Part shown: positions 27,262 to 36,190 of the stretch, piece by piece
Layout: each line of letters opens with the position of its first letter
Position numbering within the stretch: the stretch's first letter is position 1
NCBI RefSeq assembly: GCF_000300275.1
Contig: NZ_AMRN01000001.1
Location: 558,001-622,000, forward strand
Direction of reading: 5' to 3'
From: Thalassospira profundimaris WP0211
GTDB lineage: Bacteria > Pseudomonadota > Alphaproteobacteria > Rhodospirillales > Thalassospiraceae
Length of the DNA: 64,000 nucleotides
Program-made: the position numbers and the translations under genes
Notes under the pieces: generated by a model
Databases searched by the model: none
Told to the model about the DNA's origin: nothing
Seen by the model: the letters and a program-made list of their open reading frames with translations, nothing else

Positions 27262-28593
27262 CTAAGGCAATGCGTTCTGTGAAATCACCTTGCGCATGAA
27301 ATCATAGGATGCCTTGGGGGTGCGTTTCTGGGTGGTGTAGTCAACATGCACAAGACCGAAACGCTTTTCATAGCCATATGCCCACTCGAAATTATCCAGA
27401 AGTGACCAGGGCATGTAGCCCCGAATGTCGGCACCCACGGACTTCGCGCGAAGCAGGGCTTCAAGATATTCGGTGTAATAGGCAATGCGGTCCTGATCGT
27501 CGATCTGGCCGTTTGCCTTTGGGATATCGGTAAAGGCACCACCGTTTTCGGTAATGAAAACAGGCGGGTTACCGTAATCATCCTGCAGAATCTTCATGGT
27601 CTGATAGAAGCAATCCCCGTCAATCGCCCAGCCCATTTCCGTGCGGCGGAAATAGTTTGGCGGCTGGGCATGTTTGAACGGCCAAGCAGCGCCTTCGGCG
27701 GCCTGAATGTAACTTGGGAAATACTGGTTTAGCCCCTGGAAATCGACCTTGGTCTTGATGGCTTCAAGGTCGCCATCCTGAATATGGGGCTCCATCCGGT
27801 CGATAATCAGTTCCGGATAGCGGCCATAATATACCGGGTCCAAAAAGATGCCGTTCCATTTGGCTTCGAACAGATCAATCAGGTGTGCATCCTGTTCACG
27901 ACGGTGCGGAAGCGCATAGCCCTTGTGCATCGGCAACACGAAACCGACCGGCACATCGGGATAATGGTTCTTGATCACCCGGGTTGCACGCGCATGACAC
28001 AGGTTAAGGTGGTGGGCAACACGCATTGCCGCACGCGGATCGGTAATCCCCGGCGCATGGCGGCCTTCTTCGTGGCCGACCCAGGCAACGACATTCGGCT
28101 CGTTGAAGGTGACCCATGATTTCACCCGGTCACCAAGCCGGGTGACCAGAAGTTCGGTATAGTCGCCAAACCAGTCAACAATGTCACGGTTGGTCCAGCC
28201 GCCGCGATCCTGAAGCGCCTGTGGCAGATCCCAGTGATAGAGGCACAGCCAAGGATCCAGGCCACGTTCAAGCATGCCGTCAATCAGGCGGCTGTAAAAA
28301 TCAATGCCGGTTTCGTTCACCTTGCCGGTGCCCTCGGGCATTACGCGTGGCCACATCACCGAAAACCGGTAATGGGTTGCGCCCAATCCTTTGATCAGAT
28401 CAAGGTCTTCGGCCCAGCGATGGTAATGGTCGCACGCGACACTGCCATCATCGCCATTGGCAACGCGGCCCGGTGTTGCGCAATATGTGTCCCAGATGCT
28501 GGCACCGCGTCCGTCATCTTTTGCGCCGCCTTCGATCTGATAACTTGATGTCGAGACTCCCCAGCGGAAACCGTCAGGAAATGATTTGGTCAT
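27262..28593 (-). CDS. GH1-family beta-glucosidase
   Basis: 443 residues, normal for GH1. It hydrolyses beta-glucosides such as cellobiose by the retaining mechanism. The acid/base glutamate is in VTFNEPNV and the nucleophile glutamate is in FITENGGAF; FRWGVSTSSYQIEGG and the C-terminal NFEWAYGYEKRFGLVHVDY complete the signatures. No signal peptide is visible, so it acts in the cytoplasm on imported sugar. It heads a two-gene unit with the LacI regulator. Confidence 0.95.
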   Translation of the reverse strand: MTKSFPDGFRWGVSTSSYQIEGGAKDDGRGASIWDTYCATPGRVANGDDGSVACDHYHRWAEDLDLIKGLGATHYRFSVMWPRVMPEGTGKVNETGIDFYSRLIDGMLERGLDPWLCLYHWDLPQALQDRGGWTNRDIVDWFGDYTELLVTRLGDRVKSWVTFNEPNVVAWVGHEEGRHAPGITDPRAAMRVAHHLNLCHARATRVIKNHYPDVPVGFVLPMHKGYALPHRREQDAHLIDLFEAKWNGIFLDPVYYGRYPELIIDRMEPHIQDGDLEAIKTKVDFQGLNQYFPSYIQAAEGAAWPFKHAQPPNYFRRTEMGWAIDGDCFYQTMKILQDDYGNPPVFITENGGAFTDIPKANGQIDDQDRIAYYTEYLEALLRAKSVGADIRGYMPWSLLDNFEWAYGYEKRFGLVHVDYTTQKRTPKASYDFMRKVISQNALP

Positions 28594-28641
28594 GTTCGCT
28601 TCCTTGCCCTAGCTTTGGATGTCTTTTATGGATCGCATCCA

Positions 28642-28661
28642 AAATCGTAACGTTTCGAAAA
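28642..28661. promoter_or_regulatory. Second, imperfect LacI-type operator upstream of the beta-glucosidase gene
   Basis: AAATCGTAACGTTTCGAAAA keeps the left arm and centre of the perfect palindrome at 28751-28770 but differs in the right arm. It lies about 50 bases before the beta-glucosidase start, 90 bases from the other site, so looping or separate control of the two divergent units is possible. Confidence 0.55.
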
Positions 28662-28750
28662 GCACAGCAAAAAAGCTTCCGTACTTTCATCTTGGCCTAT
28701 TATGGTAAGGTTTTCGTGATTGACAAGGGTGAATAAAGCGCCTATCAAAA

Positions 28751-28770
28751 AAATCGTAACGTTACGATTT
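28751..28770. promoter_or_regulatory. Perfect palindromic operator of the glucoside locus
   Basis: AAATCGTAACGTTACGATTT is a perfect 20-bp palindrome with a central CG, the shape expected for a LacI-family dimer. It lies in the 240-base gap between the divergent beta-glucosidase and sugar-binding-protein genes, about 64 bases before the latter. Confidence 0.8.
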
Positions 28771-28833
28771 TCCGGTCATATCACTTAATAAGAAGCCGGG
28801 CGTGATCGTGTCCATTAGGGAGGAACATCCGTT

Positions 28834-30078
28834 ATGATGAAATTTTCAAAGATTGCCGCAAGCGTGGCATTTCTGAGCGTCGGTGTATCTGCCGGTGCAC
28901 TTCATGCCCAGACTGCCGAAGTCCTGCACTGGTGGACTTCGGGAAGTGAACAGGCGGCCCTTGGCGAAATCCGCAAGGCGTTCGAGGCCAAAGGCGGCAC
29001 CTGGGTCGATACCCCGATTGCCGGTGGCGGCAACGCACGTGCCGCGGCCGTGAACCGTATGCTGGGTGGTGACCCGGCCGCCGTATTTCAGTTTTCCATT
29101 GGTCAGCAACTTCGCGAATTGGCTGATCAGGGGCTTCTGGCCAATGTCGGCGACGTTGCCACGGCAGAAAACTGGGATGAAAAGCTTCCACCGCTGATCG
29201 TCAAAGCTGCGAAATATGATGGCAACTACATTGCCGCACCGATCAACATCCATGGTGAAAACTGGATGTTCTATAACACGGCGGTTCTTGAAGAGGCCGG
29301 GATCGAGGTTCCGAAAACCTGGGATGATCTCATTGCTGCGGCAGAAAAGCTCAAGGCCGCCGGCATTACGCCGATTGGCCTGGGTGGTCAGCCCTGGCAG
29401 GAACGCATCATGTTCAACAGCGTCCTTTTGGGTGTTGCCGGTCGTGAGTTTTATGCCGAGCTTTACAGCACGCTTGATGATGACCTTCTGAAATCCGATA
29501 CCATGCGCAAGGTGTTTGAAACCTTTGCAGCGCTCAAGCCGTTTGTCGACGAAGCAAGCCCGGGACGTAACTGGAACGAAGCGACCAACATGGTCGCCAA
29601 GGGCGAGGCCGCCTTCCAGTTCATGGGTGACTGGGCCAAGGGTGAAATCATCGCAGCCGGGATTGAACCCGGCACGACCGTCGGATGTGCCTTCGCCCCG
29701 GCGATTGACACGGCCTATATCATGACCGTCGATGCCTTTGCCTTCTCGGCAATGGATGGCGAAGACGCAACGCCTGCACAGACCTTGATGGCGCAGGTGA
29801 TGCTTGAGCCGGACGTGCAGATTGCCTTTAACAAGAAAAAGGGATCAATCCCTGCCCGTCTTGATGTGCCTGCTGACAGCTTTGATGTCTGTGCCCAAAC
29901 CGCCATCAAAACCCTTCAGGACAAGAAAACCCACCTTGTCAGCACCGGTTTGTTTGGTGTGCCAAGTGCGGTTTCGGGTGCGATTGATGACACCATCTCC
30001 AATTTCTGGAACAGTGCAGATATGAGCCCCGAAGAGGGTCAGGCACAGTTCCAGCAAGCGATTTCCTACGCAAAATAA
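28834..30078 (+). CDS. Sugar ABC transporter substrate-binding protein
   Basis: 414 residues from ATG 28834 with GGGAGGAAC upstream. Signal peptide MMKFSKIAASVAFLSVGVSAGALHA cut after about residue 25. The mature protein starts AEVLHWWTSGSEQAALGEIR and continues like the glucose/mannose-binding proteins of the GtsA type (GGGNARAAAVNRMLGGDPAAVFQ, INIHGENWMFYN, FQFMGDWAKGE). It captures the sugar in the periplasm for the permeases that follow. The gene neighbourhood points to glucose or a beta-glucoside. Confidence 0.92.
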   Translation: MMKFSKIAASVAFLSVGVSAGALHAQTAEVLHWWTSGSEQAALGEIRKAFEAKGGTWVDTPIAGGGNARAAAVNRMLGGDPAAVFQFSIGQQLRELADQGLLANVGDVATAENWDEKLPPLIVKAAKYDGNYIAAPINIHGENWMFYNTAVLEEAGIEVPKTWDDLIAAAEKLKAAGITPIGLGGQPWQERIMFNSVLLGVAGREFYAELYSTLDDDLLKSDTMRKVFETFAALKPFVDEASPGRNWNEATNMVAKGEAAFQFMGDWAKGEIIAAGIEPGTTVGCAFAPAIDTAYIMTVDAFAFSAMDGEDATPAQTLMAQVMLEPDVQIAFNKKKGSIPARLDVPADSFDVCAQTAIKTLQDKKTHLVSTGLFGVPSAVSGAIDDTISNFWNSADMSPEEGQAQFQQAISYAK

Positions 30079-30108
30079 CGATTTGCGAGTTCCGGATATT
30101 GCGGAAAA

Positions 30109-30144
30109 GCGCCGCTGAAACCATGGATGTGGGTGCAGCGGCGC
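30109..30144 (+). other. Intercistronic stem-loop between binding protein and first permease
   Basis: GCGCCGCTG (30109-30117) pairs with CAGCGGCGC (30136-30144) without a T-run. Hairpins at this place often stabilise the upstream message so that the binding protein is made in excess over the membrane subunits. Confidence 0.6.
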
Positions 30145-30167
30145 CTCCATAAATAGGCGAGAATGTC

Positions 30168-31118
30168 ATGGCCGAACCGGCACCGGACGTGTTGCAGCGT
30201 TCCGAAGATCGAAAATTCACACTCAAGTCTGGAAAAAAGCGTTGGCGGCCGCAATGGAGTGCGGGGATGGCGCTTATCCCGGCGATGACAATCACGATTG
30301 TCTGCTTTTACGGGTTCATCATCTGGACTTTCGTCATTTCACTGACCCGTTCACGGCTTTTGCCCGTCTATAAATTCACCGGCTTTGAACAGTATGTCCG
30401 GCTGTTTGCCAATGAACGCTGGTGGACGGCGATGCAGAACCTGGCGATTCACGGATTCCTGTTTATCGGCGGCTGCGTTGTTTTTGGCTATTTTCTGGCG
30501 ATTCTGATTGATCGCGGTGTCAAGGCAGAGGGGATGTTTCGAACGCTCTTCATGTTGCCGCTTTCGATGTCGTTCATTGTTACCGGTGTGATCTGGCAAT
30601 GGGTAATGAATCCGGGGCTTGGCCTGCAAGAGGCCGTGCGCGCCCTTGGCTGGACCGGGTTTGAATTCAACTGGATCGTACGACCCGACAGATCGATTTA
30701 TACGCTGGCCATTGCCGGAATCTGGCAGCAGGTCGGGCTGTGCATGGCGCTGTTTCTGGCCGGTCTTCGCAATATTGATCCCAATATCTGGAAAGCATCG
30801 CGCGTCGATGGCATCCCGGTATGGCGGGTTTATCTGCACATCATCACCCCGATGATGCGCACGGTTTTCTTCACGGTTTTTATTCTGATGAGTGCGATTG
30901 TGATGAAGGCGTTTGATCTGGTCGTCGCCCTTACCGGCGGCGGGCCGGGCTTCTCATCGGATCTGCCGGCACGGTTTGTTGTCGATCATATCCTCAACCG
31001 TCAGGAACTTGGTCTGGGGGCTGCCGGTGCGTTTGTCTTGCTGTGCACCGTGATTGCCGTGATTTCCCCTTATATCTATTTCGAGCTCAAAAAAGAGCGC
31101 GGCGGGCGGGGGCATTGA
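30168..31118 (+). CDS. Sugar ABC transporter permease, first subunit (MalF-type)
   Basis: 316 residues with six or more hydrophobic segments. The EAA loop that contacts the ATPase is at WKASRVDGIPVWRVYLHIITP. The N-terminal cytoplasmic tail is about 35 residues long and basic; GAGFVLL-type ends resemble GtsB of glucose transporters. It forms the channel with the next gene product. The stop is two bases before the next ATG. Confidence 0.92.
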   Translation: MAEPAPDVLQRSEDRKFTLKSGKKRWRPQWSAGMALIPAMTITIVCFYGFIIWTFVISLTRSRLLPVYKFTGFEQYVRLFANERWWTAMQNLAIHGFLFIGGCVVFGYFLAILIDRGVKAEGMFRTLFMLPLSMSFIVTGVIWQWVMNPGLGLQEAVRALGWTGFEFNWIVRPDRSIYTLAIAGIWQQVGLCMALFLAGLRNIDPNIWKASRVDGIPVWRVYLHIITPMMRTVFFTVFILMSAIVMKAFDLVVALTGGGPGFSSDLPARFVVDHILNRQELGLGAAGAFVLLCTVIAVISPYIYFELKKERGGRGH

Positions 31119-31120
31119 TC

Positions 31121-31975
31121 ATGCGATATAATCGATGGGCCCTTTACGGATTGCTTTGCCTGGCGGCCATTATGATTATGGCCCCTGTTTTTATCATGAT
31201 TTCGACATCACTGAAATCAATGGATGAAATCAGGAATGGCAGCATCTTTACCCTGCCAGCCGATCCAAGCTTTGCCGCCTGGAGAAAAGCCTGGTTTGGT
31301 GACTGCACGCAGACACTTGGCGAAAAATGCGGTGGGTTGTCATCTTCGTTCATGACCTCGGTACAGATCGTCATCCCGGCCTTGTTCCTGTCGGTCGGGC
31401 TGGGCGCGGTGACGGGCTATTCGCTGGCGGTGTGGAAGATGAAGGGGGCGAATGTGATGTTTGCAGCCCTTCTGGTGGGCATGTTCATTCCCCCGCAAGT
31501 AACGCTTTATCCCCTGATCATCATGATCCGGGAACTGGGGATCTTCGGGTCCATTCCGGGTCTTATTCTGGTGCATGTCATCTGGGGTGTTGCGTTTACC
31601 ACGATGATGTTCAGAAACTTTTTCAAAACCGTTCCGCAGGATCTTTTGAAGGCGGCCCGCATTGACGGGGCAGGATTCTGGCGATTGTTCTGGCATGTGA
31701 TGTTGCCATTGTCGCTGCCGATCCTGGGTGTCGCGATGATTTTGCAGTTCACCTACATCTGGAACGACTTCCTGTTGGGGCTGACATTTGGCGGGCGATC
31801 TGGCCAGCCGATGACGGTGGCACTGAACAACCTTGTCGGATCCCAGTTCGGCGAGAAGGAATACAATGTTGATATGGCTGCAACCATGCTGACGGCCTTG
31901 CCCACACTGGCGGTTTATCTGCTGTCCGGGCGGCTGTTTGTGCGCGGCATTGCCGCAGGTGCAGTGAAAGGATAA
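31121..31975 (+). CDS. Sugar ABC transporter permease, second subunit (MalG-type)
   Basis: 284 residues from the ATG at 31121; the frame is open further upstream but that overlaps the first permease. Six hydrophobic segments with the EAA loop at LLKAARIDGAGFWRLFWHVMLP. A periplasmic loop with two cysteines (DCTQTLGEKCGG) near residues 62-75 is a small peculiarity that may form a disulfide. MIMAPVFIMISTSLKS at the start is typical of this subunit. Confidence 0.92.
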   Translation: MRYNRWALYGLLCLAAIMIMAPVFIMISTSLKSMDEIRNGSIFTLPADPSFAAWRKAWFGDCTQTLGEKCGGLSSSFMTSVQIVIPALFLSVGLGAVTGYSLAVWKMKGANVMFAALLVGMFIPPQVTLYPLIIMIRELGIFGSIPGLILVHVIWGVAFTTMMFRNFFKTVPQDLLKAARIDGAGFWRLFWHVMLPLSLPILGVAMILQFTYIWNDFLLGLTFGGRSGQPMTVALNNLVGSQFGEKEYNVDMAATMLTALPTLAVYLLSGRLFVRGIAAGAVKG

Positions 31976-31980
31976 CGGGA

Positions 31981-33060
31981 ATGAATGGCGTCGAACTGCG
32001 CAATGTGACCAAGGCCTATGCCGGGATCACGGTGATGGAAAACATCAATCTGGAAATCGCCGACGGGGATTTTCTGGTGCTACTGGGGCCATCGGGGTGC
32101 GGCAAATCAACATTGCTGAACATGATTGCCGGTCTGGAACCGGTGACGGGGGGCGCGATTGATATTAACGGGCGCGATGTAACAGCACTTGAGCCGGATG
32201 AGCGCGATATAGCGATGGTGTTTCAATCCTACGCCCTCTATCCAACGATGTCGGTGCGCAAGAATATCGGCTTTGGCCTTAAGATGGCGGGCATGCCCAA
32301 GCCCGAGATCGAAGAGCGGGTGAACGAAGTTGCCGAACTTTTGCAGATCACACCGCTTCTGGATCGCAAGCCATCGCAGCTTTCGGGCGGCCAACAGCAA
32401 CGTGTTGCGATTGGTCGGGCGCTGGTGCGCGAGCCCGCGGTCTTCCTGTTTGACGAGCCGCTATCGAACCTTGATGCCAAGCTGCGCGCCGATATGCGGA
32501 TCGAGCTTAAGCGTCTGCATGAACGTCTTGGCCGCACGATTGTCTATGTCACCCACGATCAGATCGAGGCAATGACACTGGCAACCAAGGTTGTCGTGCT
32601 TGATCGCGGCAGCATCCAGCAGGCCGACACCCCGGAAAACGTATATCGCCGCCCGGCAAACCGGTTTGTCGCAAGCTTCGTCGGGGCGCCGACGATGAAT
32701 TTCGTCGATGGCACCCTTGCTCGCGATGGTGATCAGGTCTTTTTCGATACCGGTAACGGGAAATTGCCACTGGTTGATGTCCCCGCCGAGGCCAATGATC
32801 TGGTCGGACGTCCGATGACGCTGGGCGCACGTCCGGAACATTTGATGTTTGATGATGCCGGAATTTCTGCACGTGTCGTGCTGGCGGAGCCGACCGGCCC
32901 CGATCAATATGTGCGCCTGGCGGTGGCCGGTGCGGAAATGACCGCCCGAAGCGGGCCGGAACAGGCATTCAAGTCAGGATCAGATATCGGGGTCGTGATT
33001 GATGGCGCGCGGATGTCGCTGTTTGATGTGGAAAACGGCAAGGCGCTTTTGCACGGCTGA
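31981..33060 (+). CDS. Sugar ABC transporter ATP-binding protein (UgpC/MsmX/MalK type)
   Basis: 359 residues. Walker A GPSGCGKSTLLNMIAG, signature LSGGQQQRVAIGRALVREP, Walker B FLFDEPLSNLDAKLR and the switch VTHDQIEAMTLA, then a C-terminal TOBE/OB regulatory domain (about 240-359). It powers uptake through the two preceding permeases. Last gene of the four-gene operon, followed by a terminator. Confidence 0.95.
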   Translation: MNGVELRNVTKAYAGITVMENINLEIADGDFLVLLGPSGCGKSTLLNMIAGLEPVTGGAIDINGRDVTALEPDERDIAMVFQSYALYPTMSVRKNIGFGLKMAGMPKPEIEERVNEVAELLQITPLLDRKPSQLSGGQQQRVAIGRALVREPAVFLFDEPLSNLDAKLRADMRIELKRLHERLGRTIVYVTHDQIEAMTLATKVVVLDRGSIQQADTPENVYRRPANRFVASFVGAPTMNFVDGTLARDGDQVFFDTGNGKLPLVDVPAEANDLVGRPMTLGARPEHLMFDDAGISARVVLAEPTGPDQYVRLAVAGAEMTARSGPEQAFKSGSDIGVVIDGARMSLFDVENGKALLHG

Positions 33061-33090
33061 GTTTGATCGTTTGCGGGCCTTGGAATTGAA

Positions 33091-33124
33091 AAATGGCGGT
33101 GCATTGCGGCACCGCCATTTTGTT
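33091..33124. terminator. Intrinsic terminator, convergent genes
   Basis: AAATGGCGGTGC (33091-33102) and GCACCGCCATTT (33109-33120) form a 12-bp stem with T and A runs on either side, serving the sugar-transporter operon and the convergent dipeptidase gene. Confidence 0.88.
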
Positions 33125-33684
33125 TATTTGACCATCATGGGTTCGGGCAGCGAACTGTCGGAAAACAGTGGATAGCGCGCGCGGGCATTGGGCAACTGAT
33201 AGTGCCACCATTCATGATCGTAATATTCGAACCCGGCGCTGACCATGATGCCCAGCAGCAGGAAGCGGTTGGCTTCGGCGTCTTTGGAGATCAAATCAGA
33301 CCCGTGATAGGACCGGATATGCATTTCATCAAACCCTGCCCCCATATCCAGTTCCTTGCCGTTTTGATCAATCAGGGTTAGATCAATGGCCACACCACGA
33401 CCATGTGGCGATCCGAAATCCGGATTGGCGACGAAATCGGGGTTGGGCGAATGGTTCCAAAGGGCTCGTTGGGCTTCCTGGGGACGAAACGCATCAAGAA
33501 TGCGCAATTTCACCCCCTGACGACGCGCCATGGCGGCGGCCTTTTTCAGACAGGCAGCGGCATCCGCGTGAAGATAGCAGGCAGGTCGTGTATAAATCGG
33601 TGCCCCGGTGAAATTGCGATCCGTGGCATAGACGATATCAATTTCGACATCATATTCGTAAGGCGTAATTTCGACCAGCGCCAT
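33124..33684 (-). CDS. D-alanyl-D-alanine dipeptidase (VanX/DdpX family)
   Basis: 186 residues from the ATG at 33684 (MALVEITPYEYDVEIDIVYATDRNF). Zinc-dependent M15D peptidase: metal ligands in SPHGRGVAIDL (SxHxxGxAxD) and in HEWWHY, with the catalytic Glu in that second motif; LRILDAFRP is also typical. It splits D-Ala-D-Ala, probably recycling cell-wall dipeptide for carbon. No signal peptide is visible and no van genes are near, so resistance is not implied. Confidence 0.92.
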   Translation of the reverse strand: MALVEITPYEYDVEIDIVYATDRNFTGAPIYTRPACYLHADAAACLKKAAAMARRQGVKLRILDAFRPQEAQRALWNHSPNPDFVANPDFGSPHGRGVAIDLTLIDQNGKELDMGAGFDEMHIRSYHGSDLISKDAEANRFLLLGIMVSAGFEYYDHEWWHYQLPNARARYPLFSDSSLPEPMMVK

Positions 33685-33730
33685 CGCCGGAGGCTCCCTG
33701 TTCTTGTCGTTCACCGATTACATAAAAAAG

Positions 33731-34504
33731 ATGCTGACTGGACAGTCGCGCATATCAGATCGCGCCGACCATAGCGCATCAGACGCCGCAAAGACAAAGG
33801 CGGAAAAGTCCGGTCCGACAATTTTGGCGATTGATACGGCATCAACGTCGCTGTCGACGGCCGTCTTGATAAATGGCGAGGTCAAAGGCGAACTTTATGA
33901 AGATATGGAACGCGGTCAGGCCGAGCACCTGATGGGGTTCATTGCCAAGACGCTTGAGATCGCGAAAGTCGAACTTGCCGATCTTGACGGTATTGCGGTG
34001 ACGGTTGGTCCGGGAGCGTTCACCGGCATGCGGATCGGTCTTTCGACGGCGCGTGCGCTTGGTCTGGCGCGCAAGATCCCGGTGGTTGGCGTTAGTTCGC
34101 TTGAAGCCGTCGCCTATGGCGTGACGGAGCGCGATCATCAGGGTCGCAATATCCTGGTCGCCCTTGATAGCAAACGAAACGAAATCTTTGCCCAGGCCTT
34201 TGATGGCAAAAAACGCCCGCTTAGCAATGCCGAATGTGTCGCCCCGCGTCAGGCCCTGATGATGGCACCACCCGGTGATACCTTGCTTGCCGGGGATGCC
34301 ACCCCGCGCCTTCTGACGGCTGCTGCCCATGCGCCGGACGCCTTTTATGATTGCACGGCACCCGGCCTTCCGCGGGCGGGCAATGTCGCACGGATCGCGG
34401 CCGCGCGTTGGGAAACCGGTGAAAACCTGGCGCCGGTGCCGCTTTACCTGCGCGCCCCCGATGCAAGACGCATCGAAGATCAGGGACCGCAGAAAAAGAA
34501 ATGA
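33731..34504 (+). CDS. tsaB: tRNA threonylcarbamoyladenosine biosynthesis protein TsaB
   Basis: 257 residues from the ATG at 33731. The core PTILAIDTASTSLSTAVL, VTVGPGAFTGMRIGLSTARALG and VSSLEAVAYG is TsaB, the inactive ASKHA partner that stabilises TsaD for the t6A37 modification of ANN-decoding tRNAs. About 30 polar residues precede the usual start, which could mean that translation begins later. The next gene, rimI, overlaps by four bases as in many bacteria. Confidence 0.94.
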   Translation: MLTGQSRISDRADHSASDAAKTKAEKSGPTILAIDTASTSLSTAVLINGEVKGELYEDMERGQAEHLMGFIAKTLEIAKVELADLDGIAVTVGPGAFTGMRIGLSTARALGLARKIPVVGVSSLEAVAYGVTERDHQGRNILVALDSKRNEIFAQAFDGKKRPLSNAECVAPRQALMMAPPGDTLLAGDATPRLLTAAAHAPDAFYDCTAPGLPRAGNVARIAAARWETGENLAPVPLYLRAPDARRIEDQGPQKKK

Positions 34505-35019
34505 GCCCGGCCAAATCCAACGATGGCAGTTCTGGTTCTGACGCCTCGCAGATTGTACTGGTGCCTTTGACGGCGGCCTTTGCGACGGTGGCAAGTGCGC
34601 TGCATGCTGAGGGCTTTGATGATGCCTGGGGTGAGGATGCAATTATCCGGTTGCTTGATGTGCCCGGTGCGTTTGGCATTCTGGCTTATCGACCCGGTGA
34701 TCAGGCCAAAAATGCAAAGGATCAGCCACTTGGCTTTGTTCTGATGCAGACTGTGCTTGATGAGGCGGAAATTAATACCATCACGGTTGCCCCGGATGCC
34801 CGGCGCATGGGTGTGGGACGGGCATTGCTTGATGCGGTCAAGGATCGTCTCGTGGCGGCGGGTGTTACCCGTATCTTGCTGGAAGTCGCAGTCGATAATG
34901 ATGGCGCGATTGCGCTTTATCGTCAGAACGGCTTTGCCGAAATTGGGCGTCGCAAGGGCTACTATGCTCGGCCCGATGGCCGAAAAGTTGATGCCTTGGT
35001 CCTCGAACGACTGATCTAG
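34501..35019 (+). CDS. rimI: Ribosomal protein S18 alanine N-acetyltransferase RimI
   Basis: 172 residues, overlapping tsaB by ATGA. GNAT fold with the acetyl-CoA loop APDARRMGVGRALLDAV, then RILLEVAVDNDGAIALYRQNGFAEIGRRKGYY, the typical RimI ending with a catalytic tyrosine. The N-terminal 20 residues are polar and not part of the domain. Pairing with tsaB is the usual arrangement. Family members also acetylate other N termini. Confidence 0.9.
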   Translation: MSPAKSNDGSSGSDASQIVLVPLTAAFATVASALHAEGFDDAWGEDAIIRLLDVPGAFGILAYRPGDQAKNAKDQPLGFVLMQTVLDEAEINTITVAPDARRMGVGRALLDAVKDRLVAAGVTRILLEVAVDNDGAIALYRQNGFAEIGRRKGYYARPDGRKVDALVLERLI

Positions 35020-35185
35020 ATAATTTTTTCGACGCCGGTCACCTTTTCGATCCATGGCAGGAATTTTTGTTTGCCAATAGGGTGTTAGGTAATCTGGAAC
35101 AATTTTAATCGATTATACCCACATAATGAGTGTGGTTTTGAGCGCCAACCTGTTGTAGTGTAAGCCTGCATCGGAACTGGCGGTT

Positions 35186-35434
35186 TTATGATCCCTTGCG
35201 GATTATGAGCCGGTAGGTTCCCGGTGTATCAGTGATTTCGGCCAGTTCGACGACTTCGTCGCCCATCTCGGTTACCGAGCGCGGAACGTTTTTCAACGGT
35301 TCACCGGCGCCAAGGGTAACCTCCAGAACCTGACCAGATGTCATGGTTTCGAGTTTGAGGCGGGTGCGCACAAATGTCATCGGGCAGACGTCGTTTGTGA
35401 TGTCTATTTTATGGTCGGGGGTTGCGGTGGCCAT
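35186..35434 (-). CDS. TusA-family sulfurtransferase-like protein
   Basis: 82 residues, AGGAG before the ATG. The TusA core is ITNDVCPMTFVRTRLKLETMTSGQVLEV, with the active Cys in the CPxP position; the second proline is replaced by Thr (CPMT). The C-terminal half carries a short insertion relative to classical TusA. Such proteins pass persulfide sulfur in tRNA thiolation and other pathways; this subgroup is not assigned. It is divergent from the Fur-family gene. Confidence 0.88.
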   Translation of the reverse strand: MATATPDHKIDITNDVCPMTFVRTRLKLETMTSGQVLEVTLGAGEPLKNVPRSVTEMGDEVVELAEITDTPGTYRLIIRKGS

Positions 35435-35687
35435 GTTGGTCTCCTGCCTTGATGCGTAACTTTGAAGTAGTGCCCTTCATCGCAGGTAGCAAGTGGCCGG
35501 AAGAATGCCGATATGATTGTGATTGCAGGGTGTTAGTACCGGCGATCTACAGGAAGCGGAATTTATCGCGAATTCAACCTTGCGATATGTGGCGGATTTT
35601 TCAATATTGAGCCACAAGAGATCGACGCCAGAGACACGTCTCGGCTGGGGACAGGTGGAACCGGAAACGGAAACGAGAAACAAGACA

Positions 35688-36110
35688 ATGCTTGCAGAAT
35701 CAACTATCGAGCAGAAATGCATCGACGCGGGCCTGAAAATGACGGGCCAACGCCGGGTGATTGCCCGTGTGCTCTCTGAGTCCGAAGACCACCCGGATGT
35801 TGAACTGGTTTATCGTCGGGCGACCGACATTGATCCGAAGATTTCGATTGCGACCGTATATCGCACCGTGCGCCTGTTTGAAGAGGCGGACATCCTTGAA
35901 AAACACGATTTCGGCGATGGCCGTGCGCGTTACGAGGAACTGACCGAAGAACATCACGATCACCTGATCGACATGCGCTCGGGCGAGGTGATCGAGTTTT
36001 CGAACGACAAAATCGAAAAGCTTCAGGAAGAGATCGCCAAGGAACTGGGCTTCCGTCTGGTGGGGCATCGTCTTGAGCTTTACGGTGTTCCTTTGAAAGA
36101 CGGCAAGTAA
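35688..36110 (+). CDS. fur: Fur-family metal-responsive regulator (Fur/Mur)
   Basis: 140 residues from the ATG at 35688. HTH region CIDAGLKMTGQRRVIARVLSESEDHPDVELVYRRA, then SIATVYRTVRLFEEADIL and the metal region YEELTEEHHDHLIDMRSGEVIEF. The CxxC zinc pairs of E. coli Fur are missing, as in many alphaproteobacterial Fur/Mur proteins that respond mainly to manganese or iron. It may act on the Fur-box-like sites in the haem locus of this window, though another family member, such as Irr or RirA elsewhere, could do so. A terminator follows. Confidence 0.88.
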   Translation: MLAESTIEQKCIDAGLKMTGQRRVIARVLSESEDHPDVELVYRRATDIDPKISIATVYRTVRLFEEADILEKHDFGDGRARYEELTEEHHDHLIDMRSGEVIEFSNDKIEKLQEEIAKELGFRLVGHRLELYGVPLKDGK

Positions 36111-36147
36111 TTCCAGCGTTCAATCGCGCACTGAACTTACAGTTTTC

Positions 36148-36190
36148 AAGGCCACTTGCTGAAACAGGCAAGTGGCCTTCATAATTTTGT
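36148..36190 (+). terminator. Intrinsic terminator after fur
   Basis: AAGGCCACTTGC (36148-36159) pairs with GCAAGTGGCCTT (36168-36179), eight-base loop, then a T-rich stretch. Confidence 0.85.
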
